Source: Giardia muris | Taxonomy: Eukaryota; Fornicata; Diplomonadida; Hexamitidae | Length of the DNA stretch: 64,000 nucleotides | Direction of reading: 5' to 3' | NCBI GenBank assembly: GCA_006247105.1 | Contig: CM016926.1 | Span: 620,001-684,000 of the forward strand | Shown: one piece after another, positions 52,674 to 60,756 of the stretch | Layout: every line of letters starts with the position of its first letter | Position numbering within the stretch: position 1 is the first letter of the stretch | The notes under the pieces: generated by a model | Databases searched by the model: none | Told to the model about the DNA's origin: nothing | What the model saw: only the letters and a program-made list of their open reading frames with translations | Position numbers and translations under genes: made by a program

Positions 52674-54521
52674 TTACCAAGAGAAGACATATCGTACTGC
52701 CACGAGAAGGCGTGAGAGGAAGCCCGGGCGCGGCTCTGGAGCATTCACACCGGGGCTTCTCGCCGTCGCCGAGGAGGCCCGACTGATCGGCCGGGACGGC
52801 TGCTCAATGCGGGAGACGGCCGACCGCGCCCTTGTCGAGGGTTGCACCGCCTCGAGTAGGGAGAGCCGCCGATCCAGTTGCGAAATCTGCTCTTGACAGT
52901 TTGCTAAGGAGCTGGCAAAGGCCCGTTGATTCTGCCCCGTCTCCCGGATGAATGTGTCGAGTTGTGTGTTAGTCTTAAGGAGGGAGCGCCCCAGCTGCTC
53001 GTGCTGATTCGCCTGCACGACCAGACGGGCGCCCAGCTGGGTAAATCCCGCGTCGAGATCTTTATCTCGCGCGGCTCGTGATTGCTCCTGGCTTCGAAGT
53101 CGATCTTCAAGAGTAGCAAGCCTTGCGTCCTGTTCGCTCTGGAGTTTTCGGAGGCGGGCTGCAGAGAGTTTCCGAAGGGTGACCTCCTTTTCGATGGCTC
53201 GAAGTGACTGCGTTGTCGATTGAAGCTCTCGCGCGTGAGATTCAACCGTCGCTGCAATAGTATCAATCTTTGTGTCTGCAGACTCAAGAATCTGGTTAAT
53301 CTCCCCATGTGTGCCGAAGAAGCGCTTGAACGACTCAAGAATGTCGTCCGGCTTCTGTGGTGTGGGGTTGCTCTCGGACCCCGACGCCTTCGGTTGGGAC
53401 TCTTCATCTGTTGTGCTCAAGACTAGGACACCATCTTCGACCGGGACGCGGAACTCACGAGCGCTAGGAACGTTTTTCGGACTACGAAGCCGTTGAGCTG
53501 ACTTGATCTGAGTGGTCCCTTGCGGGGTGGAGACGGAAGCGGTGGGATTCTGGCTAGCAGTATCACCACGACTCTCGGACACTTGGGGCTTCTCAACTAA
53601 CTGTTCGTTATTGCGTTGCCGGTGTTGAATGAGAGCATTGAATACGTTCTGTAGGTTCATCTTGTGAGCCAGGTCAAGAGGGCCTCGGCCATATCGATCT
53701 TGAATGTGAGCCTCACGTTCAAGTAGGGCGAGTGCTGCCTCAGCGTTTCGAGCAAGGATGGCATGATGGAGTGCAGTCTGATGCTCTGCATCAGTAATGG
53801 TCGCCTCACTCATCAAGAGGTGGACGAGACTAGTGTGACCTCTGCGCGCGGCATACATCAAGGCAGTATAGCCTCGATGGTCCTGCATTCCATATTCCTG
53901 ACGAAGCGCACAAGCGACCGCATACGAGCCACTCTCGGCAGCAAACATAAGGGCGGTCTTCCCAGCTGTCGTTTGCATTCGTGCTTCTGCGCTTGCAAGA
54001 AGCCTCGTACAAACAGGCATATTAAGATGTGCGGCGCACATGAGGGCGGTGAGCCCGCTCCTGTCTTGGAGCCGTGCTTCCATCCCGCAGAGAAGCCGGA
54101 CGATATCGTCCCAACCAGACTTAGCAGCGATCATCAATGCAGATAATCCGTCATCATCTTGCTGTCCCGCCTCCTCATGAAGAAGATGGACGGCGTCGAC
54201 ACTGCGCTGGTAGATGGCACTCATCAGTGCCGTCTGCCCCGTGCGGTCCCGCATCCCGCGCTCATGAGGGAGAAGAATGCGAATAACGTCAGCACGATTA
54301 TTGTATGCGGCGAACATCAGGGCCGTCTCCCCGGTCATCGTCTGCATCCGCCGTTCCCGCTCCACGAGAAGCCTGACGCACTCCACGTGCCCGACGCTCG
54401 AGGCGAACATCAGGGCGGTCTGGCCGCGACCATCCTGCATTCCCGCCTGGACCGGGATGAGCCGCTGGACCTCAGCGGTGTTTCCCTCATACGCGGCGAC
54501 CATCAACTCCGTCTTGGACAT
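52674..54521 (-). CDS. Ankyrin-repeat protein (protein 21.1 type), 615 aa
   Basis: About nine regular ankyrin repeats fill residues 1-310, each near 31-33 residues with GxTALMFA or GLTALMCAA cores (for example GQTALMFASSVGHVEC, GETALMFAAYNNRADV, GLSALMIAAKSGWDDI). A Ser/Pro-rich linker follows, then a coiled coil (about 410-540) and a Ser/Arg-rich end. The last 15 residues, FLSRLLVAVRYVFSW, are hydrophobic with three Arg and could be a membrane-touching tail (inference). No kinase or RING. Divergent from the QTRT2-like gene with 24 bp between ATGs, holding TTATAA. Confidence 0.9.
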   Translation of the reverse strand: MSKTELMVAAYEGNTAEVQRLIPVQAGMQDGRGQTALMFASSVGHVECVRLLVERERRMQTMTGETALMFAAYNNRADVIRILLPHERGMRDRTGQTALMSAIYQRSVDAVHLLHEEAGQQDDDGLSALMIAAKSGWDDIVRLLCGMEARLQDRSGLTALMCAAHLNMPVCTRLLASAEARMQTTAGKTALMFAAESGSYAVACALRQEYGMQDHRGYTALMYAARRGHTSLVHLLMSEATITDAEHQTALHHAILARNAEAALALLEREAHIQDRYGRGPLDLAHKMNLQNVFNALIQHRQRNNEQLVEKPQVSESRGDTASQNPTASVSTPQGTTQIKSAQRLRSPKNVPSAREFRVPVEDGVLVLSTTDEESQPKASGSESNPTPQKPDDILESFKRFFGTHGEINQILESADTKIDTIAATVESHARELQSTTQSLRAIEKEVTLRKLSAARLRKLQSEQDARLATLEDRLRSQEQSRAARDKDLDAGFTQLGARLVVQANQHEQLGRSLLKTNTQLDTFIRETGQNQRAFASSLANCQEQISQLDRRLSLLEAVQPSTRARSAVSRIEQPSRPISRASSATARSPGVNAPEPRPGFLSRLLVAVRYVFSW

Positions 54522-54545
54522 TCCGACCGCTCACCCTGATTTATA

Positions 54546-55619
54546 ATGAGGGTGTATCTTCAGTCCATCCTCGGGGCCGTTGGTGCTCTCCCGCCCACGA
54601 CCCTCGACCTCGTCGACCCCGAGCGGAGGCTTGGGCTCTACGTGTCGGTGGACGCCGAGACCTTCCGTGCGCAAATCCAAGCCGCCGGGTCTTTAGCCTC
54701 TTTCACTGGGCAAAGTGACCGCTCGTTCGCGATGGGACCTCTCCTCCCGACGGCTCCCGTACAACTGAAGTCGAAGAAGAACATAGAGGCAACCCTCCTG
54801 TCGTCTGGACAACTGAATAGCGTTGCAACGCCTCAAACATTTGGGCAGCTTCTTACTGAGTGCAAGCCCGAACTAGCATTGATCCCGAACCCTGTTCTCC
54901 TCCCACGGGACCTGACACACACTCCTCTGAAATGGGCCTCCCTATATCAACATTCTAAAGCCCTTTCATATTGGGTTGAGAATCTTCATGCTCCTGAAAC
55001 CACTCTTGCTGTTGGAGTCTCGATGGACCTTGTCGCAGAATATCCAGACCAGCCCAAGAAGGAGCTTCAAGAAGGTTGCTTCGCTGATATCAAGGCTGCA
55101 TCTGCAATCTTCACTCCTTATCCTCATGACCTTCGTCACCTACGGGAACGCTTTGGTACGTCACGGCTCGTTGCAGCCTGTGGTCCTGGGCTCGCGTCAC
55201 TTCTCCGAGCGCTTTCCGACGGCGCCACTGACGTTATTACTAATCTTGTCGCTGATTATGCAGAACGTGGGATTGCGATAACGCTTCCCCTCTCTATAGG
55301 CTCCACCACTGCAGAACCTCCATTGAAACAAGAGTCGGAAGCAAAACCTGACTCTTGGTGTTGTAGGGTCTATTTATCCGAATATTCCCGTGCCAAAGGC
55401 CCCCTTCTAAACGGCTGCCCATGTGATGCTTGTAAGCGCCCATTAGCTTATTTGCGACACCTTTATGCGACTCACGAGTTGACTGGTCGACTTCTTCTTT
55501 GTATCCATAATACGACATGGCTTGTCCGCCTACTGGTGACCCTTGAAGAACGTCCTCCAAACGAGAGAGCAGTTCTTTTACGGACGCTTCTGGAGGCCAT
55601 TATGGCACAGAATGAATGA
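54546..55619 (+). CDS. tRNA-guanine transglycosylase family, QTRT2-like accessory subunit
   Basis: In eukaryotes QTRT1 (catalytic) and QTRT2 together insert queuine at position 34 of certain tRNAs. Seen: the C-terminal zinc site GCPCDACKRPLAY with the downstream H of YLRHLYATHEL and the LLCIHN end, typical of the family (CxCxxC...H). The N-terminal barrel is poorly conserved and I do not find the family's catalytic Asp motifs, which points to the non-catalytic subunit. 357 residues is near the length of QTRT2 (about 415). The ATG follows GATTTATA. Its TGA overlaps the ATG of the next gene by 4 bases (ATGA), a tight arrangement on the same strand. Confidence 0.78.
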   Translation: MRVYLQSILGAVGALPPTTLDLVDPERRLGLYVSVDAETFRAQIQAAGSLASFTGQSDRSFAMGPLLPTAPVQLKSKKNIEATLLSSGQLNSVATPQTFGQLLTECKPELALIPNPVLLPRDLTHTPLKWASLYQHSKALSYWVENLHAPETTLAVGVSMDLVAEYPDQPKKELQEGCFADIKAASAIFTPYPHDLRHLRERFGTSRLVAACGPGLASLLRALSDGATDVITNLVADYAERGIAITLPLSIGSTTAEPPLKQESEAKPDSWCCRVYLSEYSRAKGPLLNGCPCDACKRPLAYLRHLYATHELTGRLLLCIHNTTWLVRLLVTLEERPPNERAVLLRTLLEAIMAQNE

Positions 55620-56614
55620 AAAAAGGGTTGGTGATGAGTAATACTGAGTTCTGGACGATTGCTTTTGACTTCATTCGCTGCGAGCGTTTCCACCTTGCCG
55701 CCCTCCTTGGCTGTCTTCTCCTTCACGCCTTTGCGACGTGGGAGAGTGCATCCATACTTCGACAGGCGCAAGAAGCTGTTCGAGGAATTCGTGCAAAGCT
55801 TCCCCTCTCAAATGCATCTACAATGGTTCGACGCTTCAACTCGGTCACTTTTCGATGGGCGGCATGTGCCAACGAGTCCGTCGGGTTTCTTGACACCGCC
55901 GTCACTCTTGTCTTCAGTCCACGCGCAGATCTCCTCTGGTTCATTTACAACTACTTCTACCCCGTCCGTCCATGGGCCATCTTCGAGGCGCACTTCACTC
56001 CACGAGTCCCAGGTCTCTACGCCTGTCTCATTCATCCTCGGGCGGCGGCAGCATATCACCAGGGCTTCCCTGACATGGGGGCGTATGTTACTGAGGCACG
56101 GGATAGCTTTGAGCCGCACCAGGGTTTCGAGGTGTGTTCAGGTCTTCTCAAGTCCTGTGTTCAAGCTCTGACGAAGGTGGGATTGACTCTTAGCGTCATC
56201 GACATTCTTAGTATAAGAGATGGAGAACTAGTCCTTCAGATATCGACAGATTCTCTCCCAACGACTGGTCCCATAGCCGCTCAGGCCTTGACCGAGGTTA
56301 TTGCATATCTTCTTACCTTCGAGCCTATAGAGTTACAAGAACGGCAGATTAGTAAGCGAAGGGACACCGCGAAGCGCACGATCAACGTTCGTACGGCGAG
56401 GAAGCGGGCTGAGGAGGCTGCCGACACCCTTAGTGCACGGTTCAAAGCGTTACATGAGAAGCTACAGGATCCTGAGCTCATGCCAGAGGAGCGGAAGCGA
56501 GTAGAACGTCAACTCGAGGCGCTGGACCGCAAACAGAAGCTTCTTCTCTCAAAGAAGTACTTTCCGCACATGAATACCAAGATCGGAGGAAAGGACAAGA
56601 TTATGACCAAGTAG
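55616..56614 (+). CDS. CCDC47-like ER membrane protein
   Basis: CCDC47 (DUF1682) is an ER protein of the PAT/multipass translocon that helps membrane protein insertion. Seen: one N-terminal hydrophobic helix (HLAALLGCLLLHAFATW, about residues 26-42), a mixed alpha/beta middle with ADLLWFIYNYFYPVRPWAIF at the place of the family's DLL...PV stretch, and a highly charged C-terminus with RKRAEEAADTLSARFKALHE and PEERKRVERQLEALDRKQK, strongly recalling the CCDC47 tail (PEKQRRLEEAALRREQKK). At 332 residues it is shorter than the animal protein (about 480). The start is either the overlapping ATG at 55616 or a second one at 55634. Confidence 0.68.
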   Translation: MKKGLVMSNTEFWTIAFDFIRCERFHLAALLGCLLLHAFATWESASILRQAQEAVRGIRAKLPLSNASTMVRRFNSVTFRWAACANESVGFLDTAVTLVFSPRADLLWFIYNYFYPVRPWAIFEAHFTPRVPGLYACLIHPRAAAAYHQGFPDMGAYVTEARDSFEPHQGFEVCSGLLKSCVQALTKVGLTLSVIDILSIRDGELVLQISTDSLPTTGPIAAQALTEVIAYLLTFEPIELQERQISKRRDTAKRTINVRTARKRAEEAADTLSARFKALHEKLQDPELMPEERKRVERQLEALDRKQKLLLSKKYFPHMNTKIGGKDKIMTK

Positions 56615-56620
56615 GCTAGA

Positions 56621-57382
56621 CTAGGAGAGTGGGACTTCTGCATAGGCGGTCCCATCTACAGCACCGGATACTGGCGACGTTTGTCTTTGCCTTGGAGATG
56701 AATAAACGGAGAAGGTAATCCCTCGAACCGAACGGCCGAAATAAAGCAGTAATGTTCGATACCAAGCGCGTTGTGACGGATAGACAGTGGCGAATGCCTG
56801 GCGTAGACGTGTTCGGTCCCGTGCCAGGTACTTTATCTCTGTGGGAGAAGACTTCTTAAAGGGAGACTCAAACCAACTATGTGTCCGAAGCAGAAGAACC
56901 GGACACCCGAAATGGAATGCTTGGGCCGCACGCCCCAGTTGACAATGGTGTCGGTGCCCACTCGCCCCACGGGAGTCAAACGTATACACCGCACGTAACG
57001 CTGGTAAGGTTGCTATCGAATAGAGAACAACATTCAAGATTTGTGAGTCCCATGGCCTTGTCGGATCGTCCTGGAGCGGACTCTGTAGATATACAGTGTA
57101 AACGTTTGTAAAACATCGTGAAAGAGAGTGAAACTCGGTGATTCGGAGTGCCCCAAGCTCCGGGTCAATGGTTCTTCGTGCCCCATCCCAACCTCCATCC
57201 GTCAAGCAAAAGACGTGGAGCGGGTCCCGGGAAGCCTCATGGTGCTCAAGAAGAGGTCCAAAGAAGAGTAACTCATCATCTGGGTGCGCCGTGATCAATG
57301 CAGTCCGGACGCTCTGAAGCGAATCGAGCTGCTCGGCGAGTCGGGTGACGGCCTTCGCGAGGGGAGTGGGGTCGAGGCTCAT
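56621..57382 (-). CDS. PIGL: GlcNAc-PI de-N-acetylase (PIG-L)
   Basis: Second enzyme of GPI-anchor synthesis: removes acetate from GlcNAc-phosphatidylinositol on the ER. Seen: the zinc motif TAHPDDELLFFGPLL near residue 34, CLTDGGWDG (family: LSxGNxxG), RITEF and SRGASGHRHHCQLG (family: GVSGHxNH), which give the LmbE-like fold. 253 residues matches the family. Most PIG-L proteins carry an N-terminal membrane helix; none is evident here. Its stop is 6 bp from the stop of the convergent CCDC47-like gene; upstream, 75 bp separate it from the divergent CCDC81-like gene. Confidence 0.93.
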   Translation of the reverse strand: MSLDPTPLAKAVTRLAEQLDSLQSVRTALITAHPDDELLFFGPLLEHHEASRDPLHVFCLTDGGWDGARRTIDPELGALRITEFHSLSRCFTNVYTVYLQSPLQDDPTRPWDSQILNVVLYSIATLPALRAVYTFDSRGASGHRHHCQLGRAAQAFHFGCPVLLLRTHSWFESPFKKSSPTEIKYLARDRTRLRQAFATVYPSQRAWYRTLLLYFGRSVRGITFSVYSSPRQRQTSPVSGAVDGTAYAEVPLS

Positions 57383-57457
57383 TTTCCCTCTAGGGAGCAG
57401 TAGTCATCTCTTGAACACAAAATTCGGAGTTCAGAAGAGGCGGAAGAAATCAAAAAA

Positions 57458-59857
57458 ATGACTACGGTTGCTCAATACACAAATGCTGACTTGATCTCAT
57501 CCGTCCTCCAGAAGCCCTTCATCACCGCGACGGAGGGCGAGGTTGCGAAGGTCTGGCGAGACCTCTGCGCCCAAGTCGTGTACAATTACAACGATAACTG
57601 CTCGACAGACATCCCGCCCTTCGCTATTTTCTCGTTTAGCTCGTCCGGAAAGCCCACCGCACGTCTCACAAAGAGCTTTCTACGCAACAGCAATGCGCGC
57701 TGCGAGACGGACGAGTACATGATGCCGTCCGCGATCAGGCAGGTATGCTACACGGACCTTGCGACCGCGTCCCGCCATGATGCCAAGACTCTCCTTCAGT
57801 TCGTCTTCCAGGAGATCGGCGATGCGCTTCGGGTTCGGGCACAACGCATCAACCTTCAGCTCCCTGGTCTGGGCACCTTTACCTTCGACCGTCGTACGCG
57901 CTGTTACAAGTTTGTGATGAATCCCTCCCTCCCCAGGCGTGAGCCCGTATACCGTAGCAAGTGGCCCGAGCCGAAGGACTCGAGTGAGACGATGGACCCG
58001 ACGATGGCGACGACAAGGCCATGCGACGCCCAGGACCGTGCGCAGAAGGGGCTCGCCTGTAGCCGAACGATGACCCCACGTGCCAACAGCATGCTTCAGT
58101 CCCGCAGGCCCGGGACCTATGGGCCCGTCGACCATGATCAGACCATTCGTCCCGTCAAGAATCAACAGCGCCCCTTTGATCTCAATGCTCCCTTCCGCGT
58201 GAAGCCGCTCTCGCAAGACGCTAGTCGTCCCTTCTCACAGACTCAGCGGCCAGCCTCGGAACTTGCTGAAAACTATCTTCCAAGTCTTACCCGCACCCAG
58301 CCGATGTTAAGTGTTCAAACGTTGACACCTCAGACAATGGAGACCGGGGCGCTTCCTGAAGGCATGGGGCAGACACAGGCACCAAGTCTGACTCGAACGC
58401 TGGCTCCTATGGAAGCGAGTTATCGGAAGGACATGGATGCCACCGAGACACATGTCCCGCTCGTCGAGACGCTAGCGGGGACTGGCTTGCAGGAATCCAT
58501 GAGCGGGTCCAGACCAGACTTTTCGGCCTCCCAGCCAATGCCCTCTCTTAATCCCGGTCCAGCCCCGCAGTCGACGGTTAAGACCCCAGGCACTTTTCAA
58601 ATGACAGGGCGTCCGGCGACTCAGCCTATGGCCAAGCCCAAAACCTTAACGGCCGAGGACCTATTCCGGACCCGCGCGGAGGAATTCACTCGCGATTTCT
58701 GTCAGTCATTTAAGCCGCCCATGCGTTCTCACATCGAGTACGGGCCGATCTACGAGCGGATGCTCCACGAGGAGCTCGACAAGGCGCGTGACGCCTACAT
58801 CCAGGCGCGCGTGCGCGGCGAGGACCCCAATCGCCTCGCAAAGACGACACCCTTCAAAGGCCTCATCTGTCCGAATTGCGCGTCCCTGAAGGAGCTCGAG
58901 GCGAAGCGCAAGGCGAAGGCCGAGCACGACGCGCGTGAGAAACGTGAGTTCACAGAGCATGCGCGCCGCCAAGCCGAGGAGGCGCGCCGGGCGGAGGAGG
59001 CGCGTCGGAGGGCCGCCTACGAGCGGGATCGCGCCCACATGGAGTACAATAAGGACGTGGCGGCTAACCTCTACCGGAAGTTCCGCGAGTGGCGCCAGGC
59101 TGGGCACCACTTCTCCGAGGGGACGATCAACCCGATGCCTGTTCTCTTTGATAACGACCCCGACCTCGATCGCCGCCGGCGTGAGGAGGCAAAGCGCCTG
59201 ATGGAGGACTTCATTCGGGACTTTCTCGCGAAGAAGAAGGCGAAGGACAGCGAGAAGCAACGCGCCCGCCTCGAGGACAAGGAGTACGCGGCGTCTCTCA
59301 AGGAGGAGGAGATGCTTCGCCGCGTCTATGAGCAGGCCTCTGAGGAGGCGAAGAAGCGCCTCCAGAAGGAGCTTCTTGACCGGCAGCTCGCCGAGTACCA
59401 CGATCCGCGTGTCGCCGAGGCCCGCATCCCAGATTACTACGAGATGGGCTCCGCCTTGCCACCCGAAGATATCGAGGCCATTCTCGCCCGGCAGCGCCGA
59501 GAGGCCGAGGATGTCCGAGATACTGCGAAGCGTAATGCTCTCGCACGGCGTATGCAGGATAAGCTCCTCAAGGCCAAGGAGGAGGCCGACGACATGGCGG
59601 CATACCTGCGTGATCAGGAAGACTTAGCGAATGAGCGCCGCTGCCGCGCCGAACATGAACGCGCAGTCCGAGAGCAGATGCTGAAGGATGTTGAGGAACA
59701 AATCGCCCTGAAGAACCAGCGTCGACTCCAAGAGAAGCTCGATGCGATGCGCCCACCATCTTGCGAATGCTTCCGTAGTGAGGAGGATGAACCCACATGC
59801 TGCTGCGACTGCTGTGGTCGCCGAGTCCACGCTTCACAGATGATTGCGATCAAGTAG
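57458..59857 (+). CDS. CCDC81-like protein with eukaryotic HU domain, 799 aa
   Basis: The N-terminal 170 residues contain a two-part HU/IHF-like region ending in INLQLPGLGTFTFDRRTR, which matches CCDC81 (QIPGLGTFTF). Residues 170-390 are disordered and rich in Thr, Pro and Met, with repeated TQP and SLTRT pieces. A CPNC pair (about 470) begins a long charged helical rod (470-770) with AEEARRAEEARRR. It ends in a Cys-rich knot, CECFRSEEDEPTCCCDCCGRR, which may bind zinc. Animal CCDC81 is centrosomal, so a basal-body or axoneme role is plausible here (inference). The ATG follows AATCAAAAAA. Confidence 0.72.
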   Translation: MTTVAQYTNADLISSVLQKPFITATEGEVAKVWRDLCAQVVYNYNDNCSTDIPPFAIFSFSSSGKPTARLTKSFLRNSNARCETDEYMMPSAIRQVCYTDLATASRHDAKTLLQFVFQEIGDALRVRAQRINLQLPGLGTFTFDRRTRCYKFVMNPSLPRREPVYRSKWPEPKDSSETMDPTMATTRPCDAQDRAQKGLACSRTMTPRANSMLQSRRPGTYGPVDHDQTIRPVKNQQRPFDLNAPFRVKPLSQDASRPFSQTQRPASELAENYLPSLTRTQPMLSVQTLTPQTMETGALPEGMGQTQAPSLTRTLAPMEASYRKDMDATETHVPLVETLAGTGLQESMSGSRPDFSASQPMPSLNPGPAPQSTVKTPGTFQMTGRPATQPMAKPKTLTAEDLFRTRAEEFTRDFCQSFKPPMRSHIEYGPIYERMLHEELDKARDAYIQARVRGEDPNRLAKTTPFKGLICPNCASLKELEAKRKAKAEHDAREKREFTEHARRQAEEARRAEEARRRAAYERDRAHMEYNKDVAANLYRKFREWRQAGHHFSEGTINPMPVLFDNDPDLDRRRREEAKRLMEDFIRDFLAKKKAKDSEKQRARLEDKEYAASLKEEEMLRRVYEQASEEAKKRLQKELLDRQLAEYHDPRVAEARIPDYYEMGSALPPEDIEAILARQRREAEDVRDTAKRNALARRMQDKLLKAKEEADDMAAYLRDQEDLANERRCRAEHERAVREQMLKDVEEQIALKNQRRLQEKLDAMRPPSCECFRSEEDEPTCCCDCCGRRVHASQMIAIK

Positions 59858-59958
59858 CATGCTCCACGATTGTGAACCATCCATGATAAGGATTGAAGAA
59901 GTTTCTGTGTTTACTTGCTTATCGTGGAAGAGAGTAAGCTTCCTTAGAGAAGGACAGA

Positions 59959-60690
59959 ATGACAGCCCTAATGCTAGCCACAACAAAGCGTTCTCCAAGG
60001 CTAGTCGAACTATTGAAAGATCACGAACAGGGCCGTTACAATGCCGAAGGGAAGACAGCGTTGATGATCGCATCCGAACGTGGATACTATGAGATCGCGA
60101 AGCTTCTTGATGCGGAGGGTCAAGAGCTGGAACAAGAAAGTCCCATCGACGTCCTGAAAGGAAAGGTCCAAACCCACAAAGAGAAGCTGAGACAGAAGGA
60201 GGCAGAGGCTTCTGATCTGGCGCACTTGCTTGACAATGCAAACCAGGCCCTCGAGATGATAGACGACCCAGAGGGCTTGATGAAGCAAGTCCTAACGCTC
60301 CAGGCGGAGAACTCCACCCTTCGTAACACCTTGAGGGCCCGCGAGTCAGATATCCTCCATCTGAAGTCGCTCGCGGCTGGCAAGGAGAACGAGTTTCAGG
60401 AGCTCAAGGGCATGCTGACGGTCCAGGCAAAGGAGCTACAGGACATTAAGGAAACAATCTTCGATCCCGGCCGTACGGACCAAGTGGGACCGACTTCTGG
60501 GACCTCCGCTCTCGCAAGTATGAGGCTCGGCCGCGCTGAGTCGAAAATCTTCTGCCTTCCCTGCCGCCATCTCGTGTGTTGCTCGGAGGAGAACAAAAGC
60601 CTCCGCGAGTCGGTATGCCCGACCTGTAAGGCGTCCATCTACAAGTTCTACGTGACCATGCCCGACCGCGAAAAGTTTGAGGTCGAGTAA
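59959..60690 (+). CDS. Short ankyrin / coiled-coil protein with incomplete RING
   Basis: 243 residues. It opens directly in an ankyrin core (MTALMLATTKRSPRLVELL), as if the 5' end of the gene had been lost; a second repeat, KTALMIASERGYYEIAKLL, follows. A coiled coil covers about 65-185. The C-terminus reads IFCLPCRHLVCC then CPTCKASI, the second part of a RING, but the first CxxC pair is absent, so a normal two-zinc cross-brace cannot form. The in-frame codons just before the ATG are read after a TAA and also look ankyrin-like. Possibly a truncated yet expressed relative of the ankyrin-RING genes at 31-34 kb. Confidence 0.72.
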   Translation: MTALMLATTKRSPRLVELLKDHEQGRYNAEGKTALMIASERGYYEIAKLLDAEGQELEQESPIDVLKGKVQTHKEKLRQKEAEASDLAHLLDNANQALEMIDDPEGLMKQVLTLQAENSTLRNTLRARESDILHLKSLAAGKENEFQELKGMLTVQAKELQDIKETIFDPGRTDQVGPTSGTSALASMRLGRAESKIFCLPCRHLVCCSEENKSLRESVCPTCKASIYKFYVTMPDREKFEVE

Positions 60691-60756
60691 ACGGGCAATC
60701 TACGAGTCGAGGACGTCGTTGCTAAGCTAGATGGATTGATCTGCGGATAAATTAGA

